Assembly: GCA_963792075.1 (NCBI GenBank)
Contig: CAWBUW010000009.1
Span: 167,846 to 231,845, forward strand
DNA length: 64,000 bases
Source of the DNA: CAWBUW01 sp963792075
Lineage (GTDB): Bacteria; Chloroflexota; Anaerolineae; Anaerolineales; UBA4823
Direction of reading: 5' to 3'
In this document: piece after piece, positions 32,796-41,792 of the stretch
How positions within the stretch are numbered: position 1 is the stretch's first letter
Layout of the letters: every line of letters starts with the position of its first letter
The notes under the pieces: generated by a model
Database searches by the model: none
What the model was told of the DNA's origin: nothing
The model's input: only the letters and a program-made list of their open reading frames with translations
Program-made: the position numbers and the translations under genes

Positions 32796-35210
32796 GTGAG
32801 CTCCATCTCCGATCCCTTTATCTTACCTAAAGATGTGATCTTAGTACCTGTTCATGAACTCTCAGAACAGGTGCGGAGCCAGTTCAGCTCAGAGGAGGGA
32901 GATATTGCCATCACCCGGCCACATTCGCGCACACCTACCAAAATCATCAATCCCCAGGCTGCCGAGTTGCTCGCCGAGTTTCGTTCTGGTGTAACCATCG
33001 CCGAAGCCGTCAGGCGCTTTGCTGAGGCAAGTCATAGTGATCCAAAACGTGTCCTGGAGAGCGCTTTCCCATTGATCCAACTTCTGATCAATACGCAGCT
33101 CCTCTTACCAGTCGGTTCGCCCAATGCGGACCAAATCGCTGCCAATCTCGAGCCCGGAACCCAAGTAGGCGACTATCAGATATCCTATTGTGTTCAGGTT
33201 CTACAAGACACCGAGATTTACCAGGCCTACACGGCGGACAGAAAGCCAGTAGCGATTAAGATTGCCCGGCCTCAATCCGGCCCAATGATTACTTTTATGC
33301 TGGCTCGCGAAGCTGCAATTCTACATCACCTGCAAGGCAAGCTCAGTCCTGCCCTACTTTCAGTTGATGAGTTCGGAGGCAGACACTATCTAGCCCTGGA
33401 ATGGATTGAAGGGATCTCTGCCATTGACGCGGCGGAAGAATTTAGAAAGGACAGGCACCGGTCAGCAGTGGCGAGCTTATTGCAACTGTGCTGTACGATT
33501 CTCGCTGTATATGCCGATCTGCATGACCAGGGTGTAATTCATGGCGATATTCATCCTAACAATATCTTAGTTGGGGCGGATGGGAGGGTCAAGCTGATCG
33601 ATTTTGGCCTGGCCAACTTCCAGGATCCAGGCTTCAAACTCTCCAAGATCCATCGTGGCGGTGTCGCTTTTTTCTTTGATCCTGAATTAGCCCAGGCACG
33701 CCTGTCCAAGCAACTTCCGCCGCCTGCCCAGCCGCTTAGCGAACAATACTCGCTAGCAGTATTGTTGTATTACCTCCTGACTGGTTTCCAGTATTTGAAT
33801 TTTACTCTTGAAGAAGAAGGAATGCTGCGCCAGATCGCCGAGGATCCGCCAATCTCATTCTCGAACCAAGGCTTGCCCTCCCAACCGGCAGTTGAAAATG
33901 TGCTTTGGCGAGCACTGGCGAAAGATCCTTCCCGGAAATTCAACAGCCTGACGGAAATGGCGACCCAACTCAAGGCAGCAGCTATCCTTCAAAGCCAGGA
34001 TTTAGAGGTGGCCGGCCCTGGCGAAACAAAGGTGACCTATCCCGAGTGCGCAGCACTCTATGAGGAAACCCTGGATCAATTAAGCTGGCAGAGCAAGTTT
34101 CTGAAGGAAGGTTTACCCAGACACCCTCACGCGTCGATTTTTTATGGGGCGGGAGGGGTTGCTTATGCGCTCTACCGGATGGCCTGTCTGCACGCTGATC
34201 CGTCCATCCTGGCATTAGCGGACGCCTGGTCTGTGCAGGCTTCTACTCAGGTCGATAACTCAGATGGCTTCTATAATGCCGAACTAGATCTTTCCCCGGA
34301 GACCATCGGCCGCATCTCGCCATACCATACTGCCAGTGGTATCTATGTCGTACAAGCCCTGATTTCTCAAGCGATGGGTGACATCCCATCCTTGGCAGCC
34401 GCGTTACATGCTTTTGCCAATCGTATCCAGGCGCCCTGCGACAATCTGGATCTGACCCTTGGTCGATCAAGCGTTCTGCTAAGCGGGGCCTTATTGTTTG
34501 AAATGCTACCTGATAAGGACATGGCTGAACAAACAGGGCTCCGGAAAGTCTGCCAGGTCAATCTCGAACGAATATGGGATCAGCTTGCCAACTTCAAGCC
34601 GATCCGGGAATCGGATGAACTCCCCAATTTGGGGATAGCCCATGGTTGGGCAGGCATTCTCTACGCTACCATGCGCTGGTGTCAGGCTTCTCAGACGGCT
34701 CTCCCGCCCAGGCTCGACGAACGCTTAGCACAATTAGCCGATTGTGTAGAATGGGTAGGGCGAGGTGGACGTTGGCCTTGGCGACAGAGTCTTACTCAAT
34801 ACAGCTATATGTCTGGATGGTGCAACGGGAGCGCTGGCTTCATTTTCGCCTGGACTCAGGCGCACAAGATCTTTAAAGATGCAAAATACCTGGAAATGGC
34901 TGAAAAAGCAGCCTGGAACAGTTGGGAGGACCCGGCCGAGATTGCGAACCTATGCTGTGGACTGGCAGGCCGGAGCTATGGGCTACTGCATTTCTACAAC
35001 TATACGGGGGAACAGGCCTGGCTGATGCGGGCTCAGGAGTTGTCCAATCGAGGGGCGATCAGCATCCGCGCCGCTCCGTTAGCCGAATACAAAGGGTTTG
35101 AAAACAGCCTTTACAAGGGAGAGCTAGGTGTCGCCCTGCTTTCTGCCGATCTGGCATGCCCAAAAGAAGCCTCCTTTCCATTTTTCGAATCTGAGCACTG
35201 GGATAGCTGA
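32796..35210 (+). CDS. Lanthipeptide synthetase-like protein: RRE-like + kinase + LanC (CCG)
   Basis: 804 aa from a GTG (GAGAGG upstream). Residues about 15-108 resemble a PqqD-type winged helix, the RiPP recognition element: a short beta hairpin, then AAELLAEFRSGVTIAEAVRRF. Residues about 123-390 form a protein-kinase domain with VAIK (K155), HGDIHPNN (249-256) and DFG (269-271). Residues about 425-800 are a LanC cyclase with HGWAG (H616), GWCNG (C676) and CCG (C720, C721). The third zinc ligand is Cys rather than His, as in the CCG-type ProcM-like cyclases. No N-terminal lyase domain is present. It would phosphorylate Ser/Thr and form thioether rings in a leader-bound peptide. Confidence 0.83.
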   Translation: MSSISDPFILPKDVILVPVHELSEQVRSQFSSEEGDIAITRPHSRTPTKIINPQAAELLAEFRSGVTIAEAVRRFAEASHSDPKRVLESAFPLIQLLINTQLLLPVGSPNADQIAANLEPGTQVGDYQISYCVQVLQDTEIYQAYTADRKPVAIKIARPQSGPMITFMLAREAAILHHLQGKLSPALLSVDEFGGRHYLALEWIEGISAIDAAEEFRKDRHRSAVASLLQLCCTILAVYADLHDQGVIHGDIHPNNILVGADGRVKLIDFGLANFQDPGFKLSKIHRGGVAFFFDPELAQARLSKQLPPPAQPLSEQYSLAVLLYYLLTGFQYLNFTLEEEGMLRQIAEDPPISFSNQGLPSQPAVENVLWRALAKDPSRKFNSLTEMATQLKAAAILQSQDLEVAGPGETKVTYPECAALYEETLDQLSWQSKFLKEGLPRHPHASIFYGAGGVAYALYRMACLHADPSILALADAWSVQASTQVDNSDGFYNAELDLSPETIGRISPYHTASGIYVVQALISQAMGDIPSLAAALHAFANRIQAPCDNLDLTLGRSSVLLSGALLFEMLPDKDMAEQTGLRKVCQVNLERIWDQLANFKPIRESDELPNLGIAHGWAGILYATMRWCQASQTALPPRLDERLAQLADCVEWVGRGGRWPWRQSLTQYSYMSGWCNGSAGFIFAWTQAHKIFKDAKYLEMAEKAAWNSWEDPAEIANLCCGLAGRSYGLLHFYNYTGEQAWLMRAQELSNRGAISIRAAPLAEYKGFENSLYKGELGVALLSADLACPKEASFPFFESEHWDS

Positions 35211-35246
35211 CTCTGTTCGTCCAGAATAGGAGGGTCTATCCCCTGG

Positions 35247-35252
35247 TATAAT
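35247..35252 (+). promoter_or_regulatory. -10 box for a probably leaderless dinG
   Basis: TATAAT 7 nt before the dinG ATG. The intervening bases are pyrimidine-rich with no ribosome site, so the transcript should begin at the start codon. Confidence 0.55.
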
Positions 35253-35259
35253 CCTCCCC

Positions 35260-38076
35260 ATGGATTTATCCCTTGTCTCCCTCGATATCGAAACCACCGG
35301 CCTGGAATCCCAAACCGATGCAATTATTGAAATCGCGGCGGTCCGCTTTAAAGGCGGCCGCGTGGAAGGCGAATACCAGACCCTGATCAACCCTGGGCGC
35401 CCTATTCCTCCTTTTATCTCCGGGCTGACCAGTATCAGCGACCAGATGGTGCGGACGGCTCCCATCCTGCGCGAGGTGCTGCCCGACCTCACCGCGTTTG
35501 TGGGAGATGCTCCCATCGTGGGGCATAACGTGGGTTTTGACCTGGGTTTTCTCCGCCGCTACCGGGTCCTGGGGCTGAACGATGCCATCGACACGTACGA
35601 AATGGCCGCGGTGCTCCTGCCGCGTGCCAGCCGCTACAACCTGGGCTCGCTGACACAACAACTGAACGTGCCTTTTCCCGCCACCCACCGCGCCCTGGAC
35701 GATGCCCGCGCCACGCGGGGGGTTTTCAAGGAGCTGTACGACCTGGCCCTCCAGCTCCCCATCCACCTGCTGGCCGAGCTGGTGCGCCAGAGCGAGAGCC
35801 TGGCCTGGGGCGCAGCCATCCCCCTCCAGCACGCCTTGCGGGCGCGTTCCAAAGAAACCATGACCGCACGGCGCGCCCGCTCCACGCACCTGGGACCGAT
35901 GTTCGAGTCCTATGAAGGCCGCAACTATCCCCCGCTGAACCCTCCCGCCACACTGTACGAGTTGGATATCGACGAGGTTGCCTCTACCCTGGAGTACAAC
36001 GGGGCCTTTTCGCAGCATTTCCCAGATTACGAATACCGCCCGCAGCAGGTCGCCATGCTGCGCTCGGTCGCCGAAGCCCTCTCATCCGGTCATCACCTAT
36101 TGGTGGAAGCCGGCACCGGCACCGGGAAAAGCATGGCCTACCTGATCCCGGCAGCTATTTGGGCGCTGCAGAATAAGACCCGGGTGGTCATCTCGACCAA
36201 CACCATCAACCTGCAAGACCAGTTGATCAACAAAGACATCCCGGACCTTTGCGCCGCGCTGGGGCTCGATCTGCGCGCCACGGTGGTCAAAGGACGCTCC
36301 AATTATCTTTGCCCCCACCGGCTGGAAACCCTGCGCCATCGCGGCCCACAAAGCCCGGATGAGATGCGCATGCTGGGCAAAGTCCTGGTCTGGCTGCAGG
36401 AAACCCAGACGGGCGACCGTTCGGAGCTGAACATCAACGGCCCCACCGAGCGGGAAGTGTGGCAAAAATTATCGGCTGAAGATGACGGCTGCACCACCGA
36501 CCGCTGTATCGGCCGCATGGGCGGGAGCTGTCCATTTTATCGCGTGCGCCAGGCAGCCCAGTCCTCGCACCTGCTGATCGTCAACCACGCCCTGCTCCTG
36601 GCAGATATCGCCACGGGCAGCAAAGTCCTGCCCGAATATGAATACCTGATCATCGACGAAGCCCACCACATGGAAGAAGCCACGACCAACGCGCTCAGCT
36701 TCAACATCTCGCAAAACGACGTCGACCGGGCCATCCGCGAGCTGGGCGGCCCTAACCACGGCATCCTCGGGCGCACCCTCACGGAGCTCACCAGCGTGAT
36801 CATGCCCGCCGATTATGCCCTGCTGCAGGAAATGGTGGAGCGCATCACTAACGCGGCCTTCAACTTCGACCTGCTTTCCCGTGAATTTTTCGCCTCGATT
36901 GAACATTTCCTCCTGGAGCAGCGCGAAGGCCGCCCCATGGGCTCCTATGCACAGCAGGAACGCATCCTGCCGGCCACGCGCACCATCCCCGCCTGGAGCG
37001 AGGTGGAGGTCGCCTGGGACGAAGCCGAAAAGCCGCTGCACCTGCTCTTGGAGACGATGGGGAGCATGATCCAGGGGATCGGCCAGTTGAACGCCGAGGT
37101 CAATTCGCCGGGCGAGGAGGGCAATACGGACGACCTCTTCAGCAGCCTGGGGATCGTCTTCCGGCGGCTGACCGAAATCTACAGCAACCTCAACGCCATG
37201 GTGTTCAAACCGGATAGCCAGTTTATTTATTGGGTCGAAGCGAACCCCAACAACCGCCGCCTGGCAATCAACGCGGCGCCTCTGCACATCGGCCCGCTGA
37301 TGCAGAAGTATCTCTGGAATGAAAAGACCTCGGTGATCCTTACCTCCGCCACCCTCACCGCGGCGGGCGAATTCGACTACCTGCGCGGCCGCCTCCTGGC
37401 GGAAGAAGCGGATGACCTGGCCGTAGGCTCGCCGTTTGACTATGAAAACTCTGCCCTGCTCTACATCGCCAACGACATCCCCGAGCCCTCCGACCGCAGC
37501 GGGCACCAACGCGGCATAGAGCAAGCCATCCTGCGGCTGGCCCAGGCTACCGGCGGGCGGATGCTGGTCCTGTTCACGTCTTACGACCAGCTCAAGCGCA
37601 CGTCTCAATCCATCAGCTCGCTGTTGAGCAAACAGGATATTCGGCTATACGAACAGGGCGATGGCGCTTCGGCGCATTCGCTCCTCGAAAGCTTCCGCAG
37701 CGACGAGCGCGCCGTCCTGATGGGCACGCGCTCCTTCTGGGAAGGCGTGGACGTCCCCGGCCAGGCGCTCTCCGTGCTGGTCATCGTCAAGCTGCCCTTC
37801 GACGTCCCCTCCGACCCCATCATTGCCGCCCGGTCAGAGACCTTCGAAGACCCCTTCAACCAATACTCGCTCCCCGAAGCCATCCTGCGCTTCCGCCAGG
37901 GGTTTGGGCGCTTGATCCGCGCCCAATCGGACCGCGGCGTGGTGGCGATCCTGGACCGGCGCATCCTGACCAAGCGCTACGGGAAGCTGTTTACCAATTC
38001 GCTCCCCACCTGCACAGTCCAGGTCGGCAGCCTGGTGGATCTGCCCAGGACAGCCAAGCAGTGGCTGAATTTATAA
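35260..38076 (+). CDS. dinG: DinG-type helicase with N-terminal DEDDh exonuclease
   Basis: 938 aa. The N-terminal exonuclease (about 1-165) has LDIETTGLE, GHNVGFDLGFL and the HRALDDARAT segment of the DEDDh epsilon fold. The superfamily 2 helicase follows: Walker A EAGTGTGKS (about residue 286), iron-sulfur cluster cysteines between about 350 and 425 (YLCPHR, DGCTTDRCIG, GSCPF), DEAH box IIDEAHHMEE, and C-terminal GTRSFWEGVDVPG and QGFGRLIRAQSDRG. This XPD-like enzyme unwinds 5'-tailed and R-loop structures; the fused exonuclease is typical of Firmicutes and Chloroflexota. It converges with the GNAT gene with a 6-bp overlap. Confidence 0.95.
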   Translation: MDLSLVSLDIETTGLESQTDAIIEIAAVRFKGGRVEGEYQTLINPGRPIPPFISGLTSISDQMVRTAPILREVLPDLTAFVGDAPIVGHNVGFDLGFLRRYRVLGLNDAIDTYEMAAVLLPRASRYNLGSLTQQLNVPFPATHRALDDARATRGVFKELYDLALQLPIHLLAELVRQSESLAWGAAIPLQHALRARSKETMTARRARSTHLGPMFESYEGRNYPPLNPPATLYELDIDEVASTLEYNGAFSQHFPDYEYRPQQVAMLRSVAEALSSGHHLLVEAGTGTGKSMAYLIPAAIWALQNKTRVVISTNTINLQDQLINKDIPDLCAALGLDLRATVVKGRSNYLCPHRLETLRHRGPQSPDEMRMLGKVLVWLQETQTGDRSELNINGPTEREVWQKLSAEDDGCTTDRCIGRMGGSCPFYRVRQAAQSSHLLIVNHALLLADIATGSKVLPEYEYLIIDEAHHMEEATTNALSFNISQNDVDRAIRELGGPNHGILGRTLTELTSVIMPADYALLQEMVERITNAAFNFDLLSREFFASIEHFLLEQREGRPMGSYAQQERILPATRTIPAWSEVEVAWDEAEKPLHLLLETMGSMIQGIGQLNAEVNSPGEEGNTDDLFSSLGIVFRRLTEIYSNLNAMVFKPDSQFIYWVEANPNNRRLAINAAPLHIGPLMQKYLWNEKTSVILTSATLTAAGEFDYLRGRLLAEEADDLAVGSPFDYENSALLYIANDIPEPSDRSGHQRGIEQAILRLAQATGGRMLVLFTSYDQLKRTSQSISSLLSKQDIRLYEQGDGASAHSLLESFRSDERAVLMGTRSFWEGVDVPGQALSVLVIVKLPFDVPSDPIIAARSETFEDPFNQYSLPEAILRFRQGFGRLIRAQSDRGVVAILDRRILTKRYGKLFTNSLPTCTVQVGSLVDLPRTAKQWLNL

Positions 38077-38541
38077 TTTGATAACCTTGACATACTTTAC
38101 TAACTCTTGATTGAAACCATATTTCTCGTATAAACGTTGAGCGCGAGTATTCCCTGAGAACACATACAATGAAAGCAGACGAATGCCATTAGCAAGAGCC
38201 CAGGCTTCTGCTGCCTCAAGCAACATACGACCAACTCCCCTACCTTCAAAAGACTTACTCACGGCTAAATCAGAAACATAACCGTGTTTTTCACCACTAA
38301 AATAATCCGCTTGAGTTTCAAGATGAATAAATCCTACAGGACCTTCAAATTCGTCTTCAGCGATAAAGATGGCAGAGCCTGGTTGGGGCTGTTCCAGTGC
38401 TTTTTGAAGTGATCGATGGTTCGTGTTATCGATTTCAACGGCAGTTCGCCATTCAGGCAGGTCAAACTCAGAAAAGCGCGCGACCAATGATGTAATGTAT
38501 TCATTATCTGTGGGCAGGGACGGCCTAATATGAATAGTCAT
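38071..38541 (-). CDS. GNAT family N-acetyltransferase
   Basis: 156 aa from the ATG at 38541 (GGAG 9 nt upstream; an in-frame ATG also lies at 38556). It is a classic GNAT fold with the acetyl-CoA pyrophosphate loop in DLAVSKSFEGRGVGRMLLEAAE and a C-terminal SGNTRAQRLYEKYGFN. The acceptor is unknown. It ends 6 bp inside the convergent dinG gene and starts 21 bp after the histidine kinase stop. Its lower G+C content than dinG may hint at later acquisition. Confidence 0.88.
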   Translation of the reverse strand: MTIHIRPSLPTDNEYITSLVARFSEFDLPEWRTAVEIDNTNHRSLQKALEQPQPGSAIFIAEDEFEGPVGFIHLETQADYFSGEKHGYVSDLAVSKSFEGRGVGRMLLEAAEAWALANGIRLLSLYVFSGNTRAQRLYEKYGFNQELVKYVKVIKL

Positions 38542-38561
38542 AATTTCTGTCTCCATTCACC

Positions 38562-39722
38562 TTAAACCTGGAAGTACACGATGACGGTCGTCCCCCGCCC
38601 CTGCTCGCTCCGGACTTCGATCTGGCCTCTGTGCTGCTTGATCACCTGCCGGGCGATGGGCAAGCCCAGGCCAACCCCACGGAACAGGTGACCGTTCACT
38701 TCTTCCAGGTGGAAGAAGCGCTCGAACACGTGCGGCAGCGCATCCGCAGGGATACCCACCCCATGATCGCGGACCTGCACCTGGAGGCAGCCCTGCACCA
38801 ACCCGACATCCACCAGCACCTCGCCGCCATCCGGGCTGAATTTGATGGCATTGTCCAGCAGCTCCGATAGGGCGCGCTCCAGGCTTTTGGCATCGCAAGG
38901 GACCTGCGGCAGGCCGGGAGCAATATTCAAGCCGATCATGACCTTGCCACCTTCGGCAGCCGCGGCGTGTTGGTTGACCGCCGCCAGCGCCACCTGGCCG
39001 ATATCCACCGGCACAAACTCTGGCAAAATGAAATCCATCTCCTGCAAGAACAGCACGTCATTCGTCAGGGCGATGATGTCCTGGATGTTGCGGCCGACCG
39101 TATCCAGCGCGGAATACAAGGCCGGGCCCTGGAGCTGGCGCGCATTGATCACCTGCAGAAATCCGTTGGCGACCGTCAATGGCGTGCGCAGCTCGTGCGC
39201 CACGACCGTCAGGAATTCCGACTTGGCCAGCTCCACCTCGGCCAGGCGCTCGTAAGCCGTAGCCAGCTCGCTGGCCTTCATACGCAGGTCCTCAATAGCC
39301 AGGTCATTGTTCTCACGCAGGCGGCGGCTGACTTCCCGCACCATGGCTACCGAGACCGAAGAATTGCGCTTCACCAGGCTTTCAAACGATTCTTTCGATA
39401 TTTCCAGGACTGTGGTTGGCTGCGTGGTAGTGACCGAAGCCGCGCGGGGCGCGTTGTGGATCAGCGCCATCTCGCCAAAGAAGTCCCCCGGATCCAGGTT
39501 GCACAGGAAACGGTCTTCCGACTCATTGATATTTTTCGTAACCTTGACCTGCCCCTCCATCAGGATGTAAAACACTGTTTCATTCGCCCCCTCTTTACAC
39601 AGCATGGCCCCGGCCGGATAAGACTGCAATTTACCCAGCGCCACCATTTCAGCCGCCTCCGCGCGAGTCATTTCGGTAAATGCCCGGCGTATGGTTTTTG
39701 TAGGTTCAACGCGGTGTACCAT
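38562..39722 (-). CDS. Sensor histidine kinase with N-terminal cyclic nucleotide-binding domain
   Basis: 386 aa from the ATG at 39722 (AGGAGGTG upstream). An N-terminal CRP-type cNMP-binding domain (about 15-135) has GDFFGEMALIHNAPRAASV, matching the phosphate-binding cassette. A short coiled linker follows, then HisKA with the phospho-acceptor His in VVAHELRTPLTV, and HATPase_c with DNAIKFSPDG, DHGVGIP and GVGLGLPIA. There is no membrane segment, so it is a soluble kinase. No response regulator is adjacent. It is 25 bp downstream of rsmD on the same strand. Confidence 0.92.
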   Translation of the reverse strand: MVHRVEPTKTIRRAFTEMTRAEAAEMVALGKLQSYPAGAMLCKEGANETVFYILMEGQVKVTKNINESEDRFLCNLDPGDFFGEMALIHNAPRAASVTTTQPTTVLEISKESFESLVKRNSSVSVAMVREVSRRLRENNDLAIEDLRMKASELATAYERLAEVELAKSEFLTVVAHELRTPLTVANGFLQVINARQLQGPALYSALDTVGRNIQDIIALTNDVLFLQEMDFILPEFVPVDIGQVALAAVNQHAAAAEGGKVMIGLNIAPGLPQVPCDAKSLERALSELLDNAIKFSPDGGEVLVDVGLVQGCLQVQVRDHGVGIPADALPHVFERFFHLEEVNGHLFRGVGLGLPIARQVIKQHRGQIEVRSEQGRGTTVIVYFQV

Positions 39723-39747
39723 CCTGGCACCTCCTGCAAATGGGGTC

Positions 39748-40320
39748 CTATTCACGGCGACTGTAAAAAACCAACACGGTGCTGCCGTAATTACGTTGGT
39801 CAAATTCTACCAGGTTCTGCAGCCCGGAGGCCGCATCTAAAGCCTCGTATTCAACCGGGTGGATCTGGACGATCACCCAGGCGTCTGTGCTCAGCCAATC
39901 CAGGTTCTTATCCACGCGGAGCAGCGCTTCCTTCCACAGCCCCTTGTATTGGGGAGGCGCAATATAGACGTAATCGAAAGCCCTCCGGGCGGGTCGTTCC
40001 AGCAGCGCCAGGGCATCCATACGCAGCACGTCCGCCTGGTTTTCAAACCCGACTTCTTTCAGGTTAGAGCGCACAGTCTCGACCGGCAAACGGTTGAGAT
40101 CGTTGAACAAAACGTAGGCTGCCCCCCGGCTCAGGGCTTCGATGCCAATCGCCCCCGTCCCGGCAAAAAGATCGAATAATGCTGACTGGTGGATATCCGG
40201 TCCCAGGATGTTGAACAGCGCTTCTTTGACCCGGTCCGTCACAGGCCGGGTCGTGTCACCCGGTACAGAACGCAGCCGCCGGCCGCGCGCGGTCCCAGCA
40301 ATGACACGGAGGCTGCTCAT
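39748..40320 (-). CDS. rsmD: RsmD-type 16S rRNA (guanine-N2)-methyltransferase
   Basis: 190 aa. It starts with the family segment MSSLRVIAGTARGRRL, followed by TRPVTDRVKEALFNIL and the SAM motif LFDLFAGTGAIGIEALSRGA. RsmD methylates G966 of 16S rRNA. The usual catalytic tetrapeptide DPPY/F is replaced by APPQ (YIAPPQYKG), so the first and last residues of the (D/N)PP(Y/F) motif differ. It overlaps the URO-D-like gene stop by 4 bp. A longer reading to 40506 has no support. Confidence 0.82.
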   Translation of the reverse strand: MSSLRVIAGTARGRRLRSVPGDTTRPVTDRVKEALFNILGPDIHQSALFDLFAGTGAIGIEALSRGAAYVLFNDLNRLPVETVRSNLKEVGFENQADVLRMDALALLERPARRAFDYVYIAPPQYKGLWKEALLRVDKNLDWLSTDAWVIVQIHPVEYEALDAASGLQNLVEFDQRNYGSTVLVFYSRRE

Positions 40321-41348
40321 CTCACGGCTTCCACGCTTTGCCTGGCCGCCAGGATGTTGGCCCGCGGTACGATGGTCGGCAAGACACAGCCTGTCCCCAG
40401 GATCAAGCGCCGCCCCTGGGTCGCCTGGATGGCGTCGTGCGCTTCGGCGGTCACGCTCACCGGGTTTCCCAGCAGCATGGTCCGCTCGCGCTGCAATCCG
40501 CCGCACAGCGCGCCGGGGAATTTTTCCAGCGCCTGGGCCAGGCCCGGCGGAGTATCGCGATCGTGCCAGTTCACGACCTGGATGGGGTAATCGCAGATTT
40601 GATCGAACTGGACGTGCTCGCCATGTAAATGCAGCATGTTCAGCCAGGAGCCGTCTAAGCCCTTCAAGATGTTAAGGTCATCCTCCCGGCCAAACTCCTG
40701 GTACTCTTGCACAGAAAGCAGCCCGTAGCTGGCATGTTGGACGGCGTAGAAAATGCCATCGACTTTGAGATGAAGGGCAGCCTCGATAAACCGCTGGGTG
40801 CTCTCCCGGATGGTCTTCAAACCGGCGCGCAGCGCGTCGGGGTATTGGCGCAAATGAACCAGGAGCATCTCGCCGCCGACCAGGTTCTTGGCCTGTGAAA
40901 GGGGGCTGAAGATGGTTTGCAGCACGGGGACGCCTTCCCGGCCTAACTCGCCGAGGAGCAAATTCAAGCAGGTAAGCTGTTCGGCCAGCGCCCCGTGATA
41001 GGGGTCCAACACCGGCAGTTTCAGCCAATCCTCGGGGGATTGGACCACGCGCTGGGTGTAAGTGCGGGTCCCTTCCGTCGCACCCTGCCAGATATCGGTA
41101 ACTCCCCAATCCCGCAGGCAAAAAGAGGAAGCCGGCGTTACCTTGACCAGATCAAAATCGAACTGCCTCTGGAAGTCCAGAATAGCTGCTGCCAAGCTCT
41201 CTGGGGCCTGGTCGTCTACCGGGAAATGCCGCCATAAGGCGACCGGGACCCGGTCGGGCTTCTCGCCTCCCAGGCAGGCTTCCAGGCGAGCGCGCTTTCC
41301 GGATGGAGTTACTGGACCTGGTGCCAAATTTCCCCCTTCAGATTCCAA
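40317..41348 (-). CDS. Uroporphyrinogen decarboxylase (URO-D) family protein
   Basis: 343 aa of the URO-D/MtaA superfamily. It has KPDRVPVALWRHFP near the N-terminus, FDLVKVTPAS, the GIFYAVQHAS centre segment, and LHLHGEHVQFDQICDYPIQVVNWHDRDT and LGTGCVLPTIVP in the C-terminal half. It lacks the N-terminal RQAGR signature of true HemE. It is therefore more likely a corrinoid-linked methyltransferase or an uncharacterised paralogue than a haem enzyme. Its start overlaps the TPR gene by about 40 bp. Confidence 0.8.
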   Translation of the reverse strand: MESEGGNLAPGPVTPSGKRARLEACLGGEKPDRVPVALWRHFPVDDQAPESLAAAILDFQRQFDFDLVKVTPASSFCLRDWGVTDIWQGATEGTRTYTQRVVQSPEDWLKLPVLDPYHGALAEQLTCLNLLLGELGREGVPVLQTIFSPLSQAKNLVGGEMLLVHLRQYPDALRAGLKTIRESTQRFIEAALHLKVDGIFYAVQHASYGLLSVQEYQEFGREDDLNILKGLDGSWLNMLHLHGEHVQFDQICDYPIQVVNWHDRDTPPGLAQALEKFPGALCGGLQRERTMLLGNPVSVTAEAHDAIQATQGRRLILGTGCVLPTIVPRANILAARQSVEAVR

Positions 41349-41713
41349 TCACCATTTTTCATCTCGTTGGCATGCCCCAAAGCCAGGCGGCGGAGCATTT
41401 CAGTTTTATTGGCATTGGGAACAGATCCCTGGCGAAGCAGCTCGAGCACTTTCTCGAAAGACTGCACGGCTTCTGCATCCCGCTTCGCCGCTTTATAGAC
41501 CATGCCCAGGCCATAATAGGCGTCCACAGCCTGGGTTGATCCGGGATCCAGCGCAATCGCTTGTAAGAAATCTTTTTCGGCGGCGTCATGGCGCTTACGG
41601 GCATAAAAAGCCATCCCGCGTTTGAGGCAGCCCTCCGCCGTGGTCGGCTCTTCCATTGAAGAAGGGTCCACAGGTTCGGGAATGATCCGTTGGAATTCTT
41701 TATTCTTCGACAT
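41309..41713 (-). CDS. Tetratricopeptide repeat protein
   Basis: 134 aa, soluble, with two to three TPR-like helix pairs: AEGCLKRGMAFYARKRHDAAEKDFLQA and AVDAYYGLGMVYKAAKRDAEAVQSFEKVLE. TPRs mediate protein contacts; no partner can be deduced. It ends inside the URO-D-like gene and starts after hairpin H9. Confidence 0.75.
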   Translation of the reverse strand: MSKNKEFQRIIPEPVDPSSMEEPTTAEGCLKRGMAFYARKRHDAAEKDFLQAIALDPGSTQAVDAYYGLGMVYKAAKRDAEAVQSFEKVLELLRQGSVPNANKTEMLRRLALGHANEMKNGDWNLKGEIWHQVQ

Positions 41714-41739
41714 AAGTCCCTTCTACCCTTCCTTGGGAA

Positions 41740-41782
41740 GTGGAGTGTTTTGCGTGTGCGAAGCACGCGCAAAACACTCCAC
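41740..41782. terminator. 20-bp stem hairpin, GAA loop (H9)
   Basis: Arms 41740-41759 and 41763-41782 pair with a single G.T wobble around GAA. It lies between the Mg-chelatase-type gene and the TPR gene, both minus strand. Its core is close to that of H7. Confidence 0.82.
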
Positions 41783-41792
41783 ACCCCCCTAA

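Noticed and set aside
36469..37608. 379-codon open frame on the minus strand inside dinG
   Set aside because: Antisense shadow of a strongly G+C-biased gene; low-complexity composition and no domain, while dinG has every family motif.
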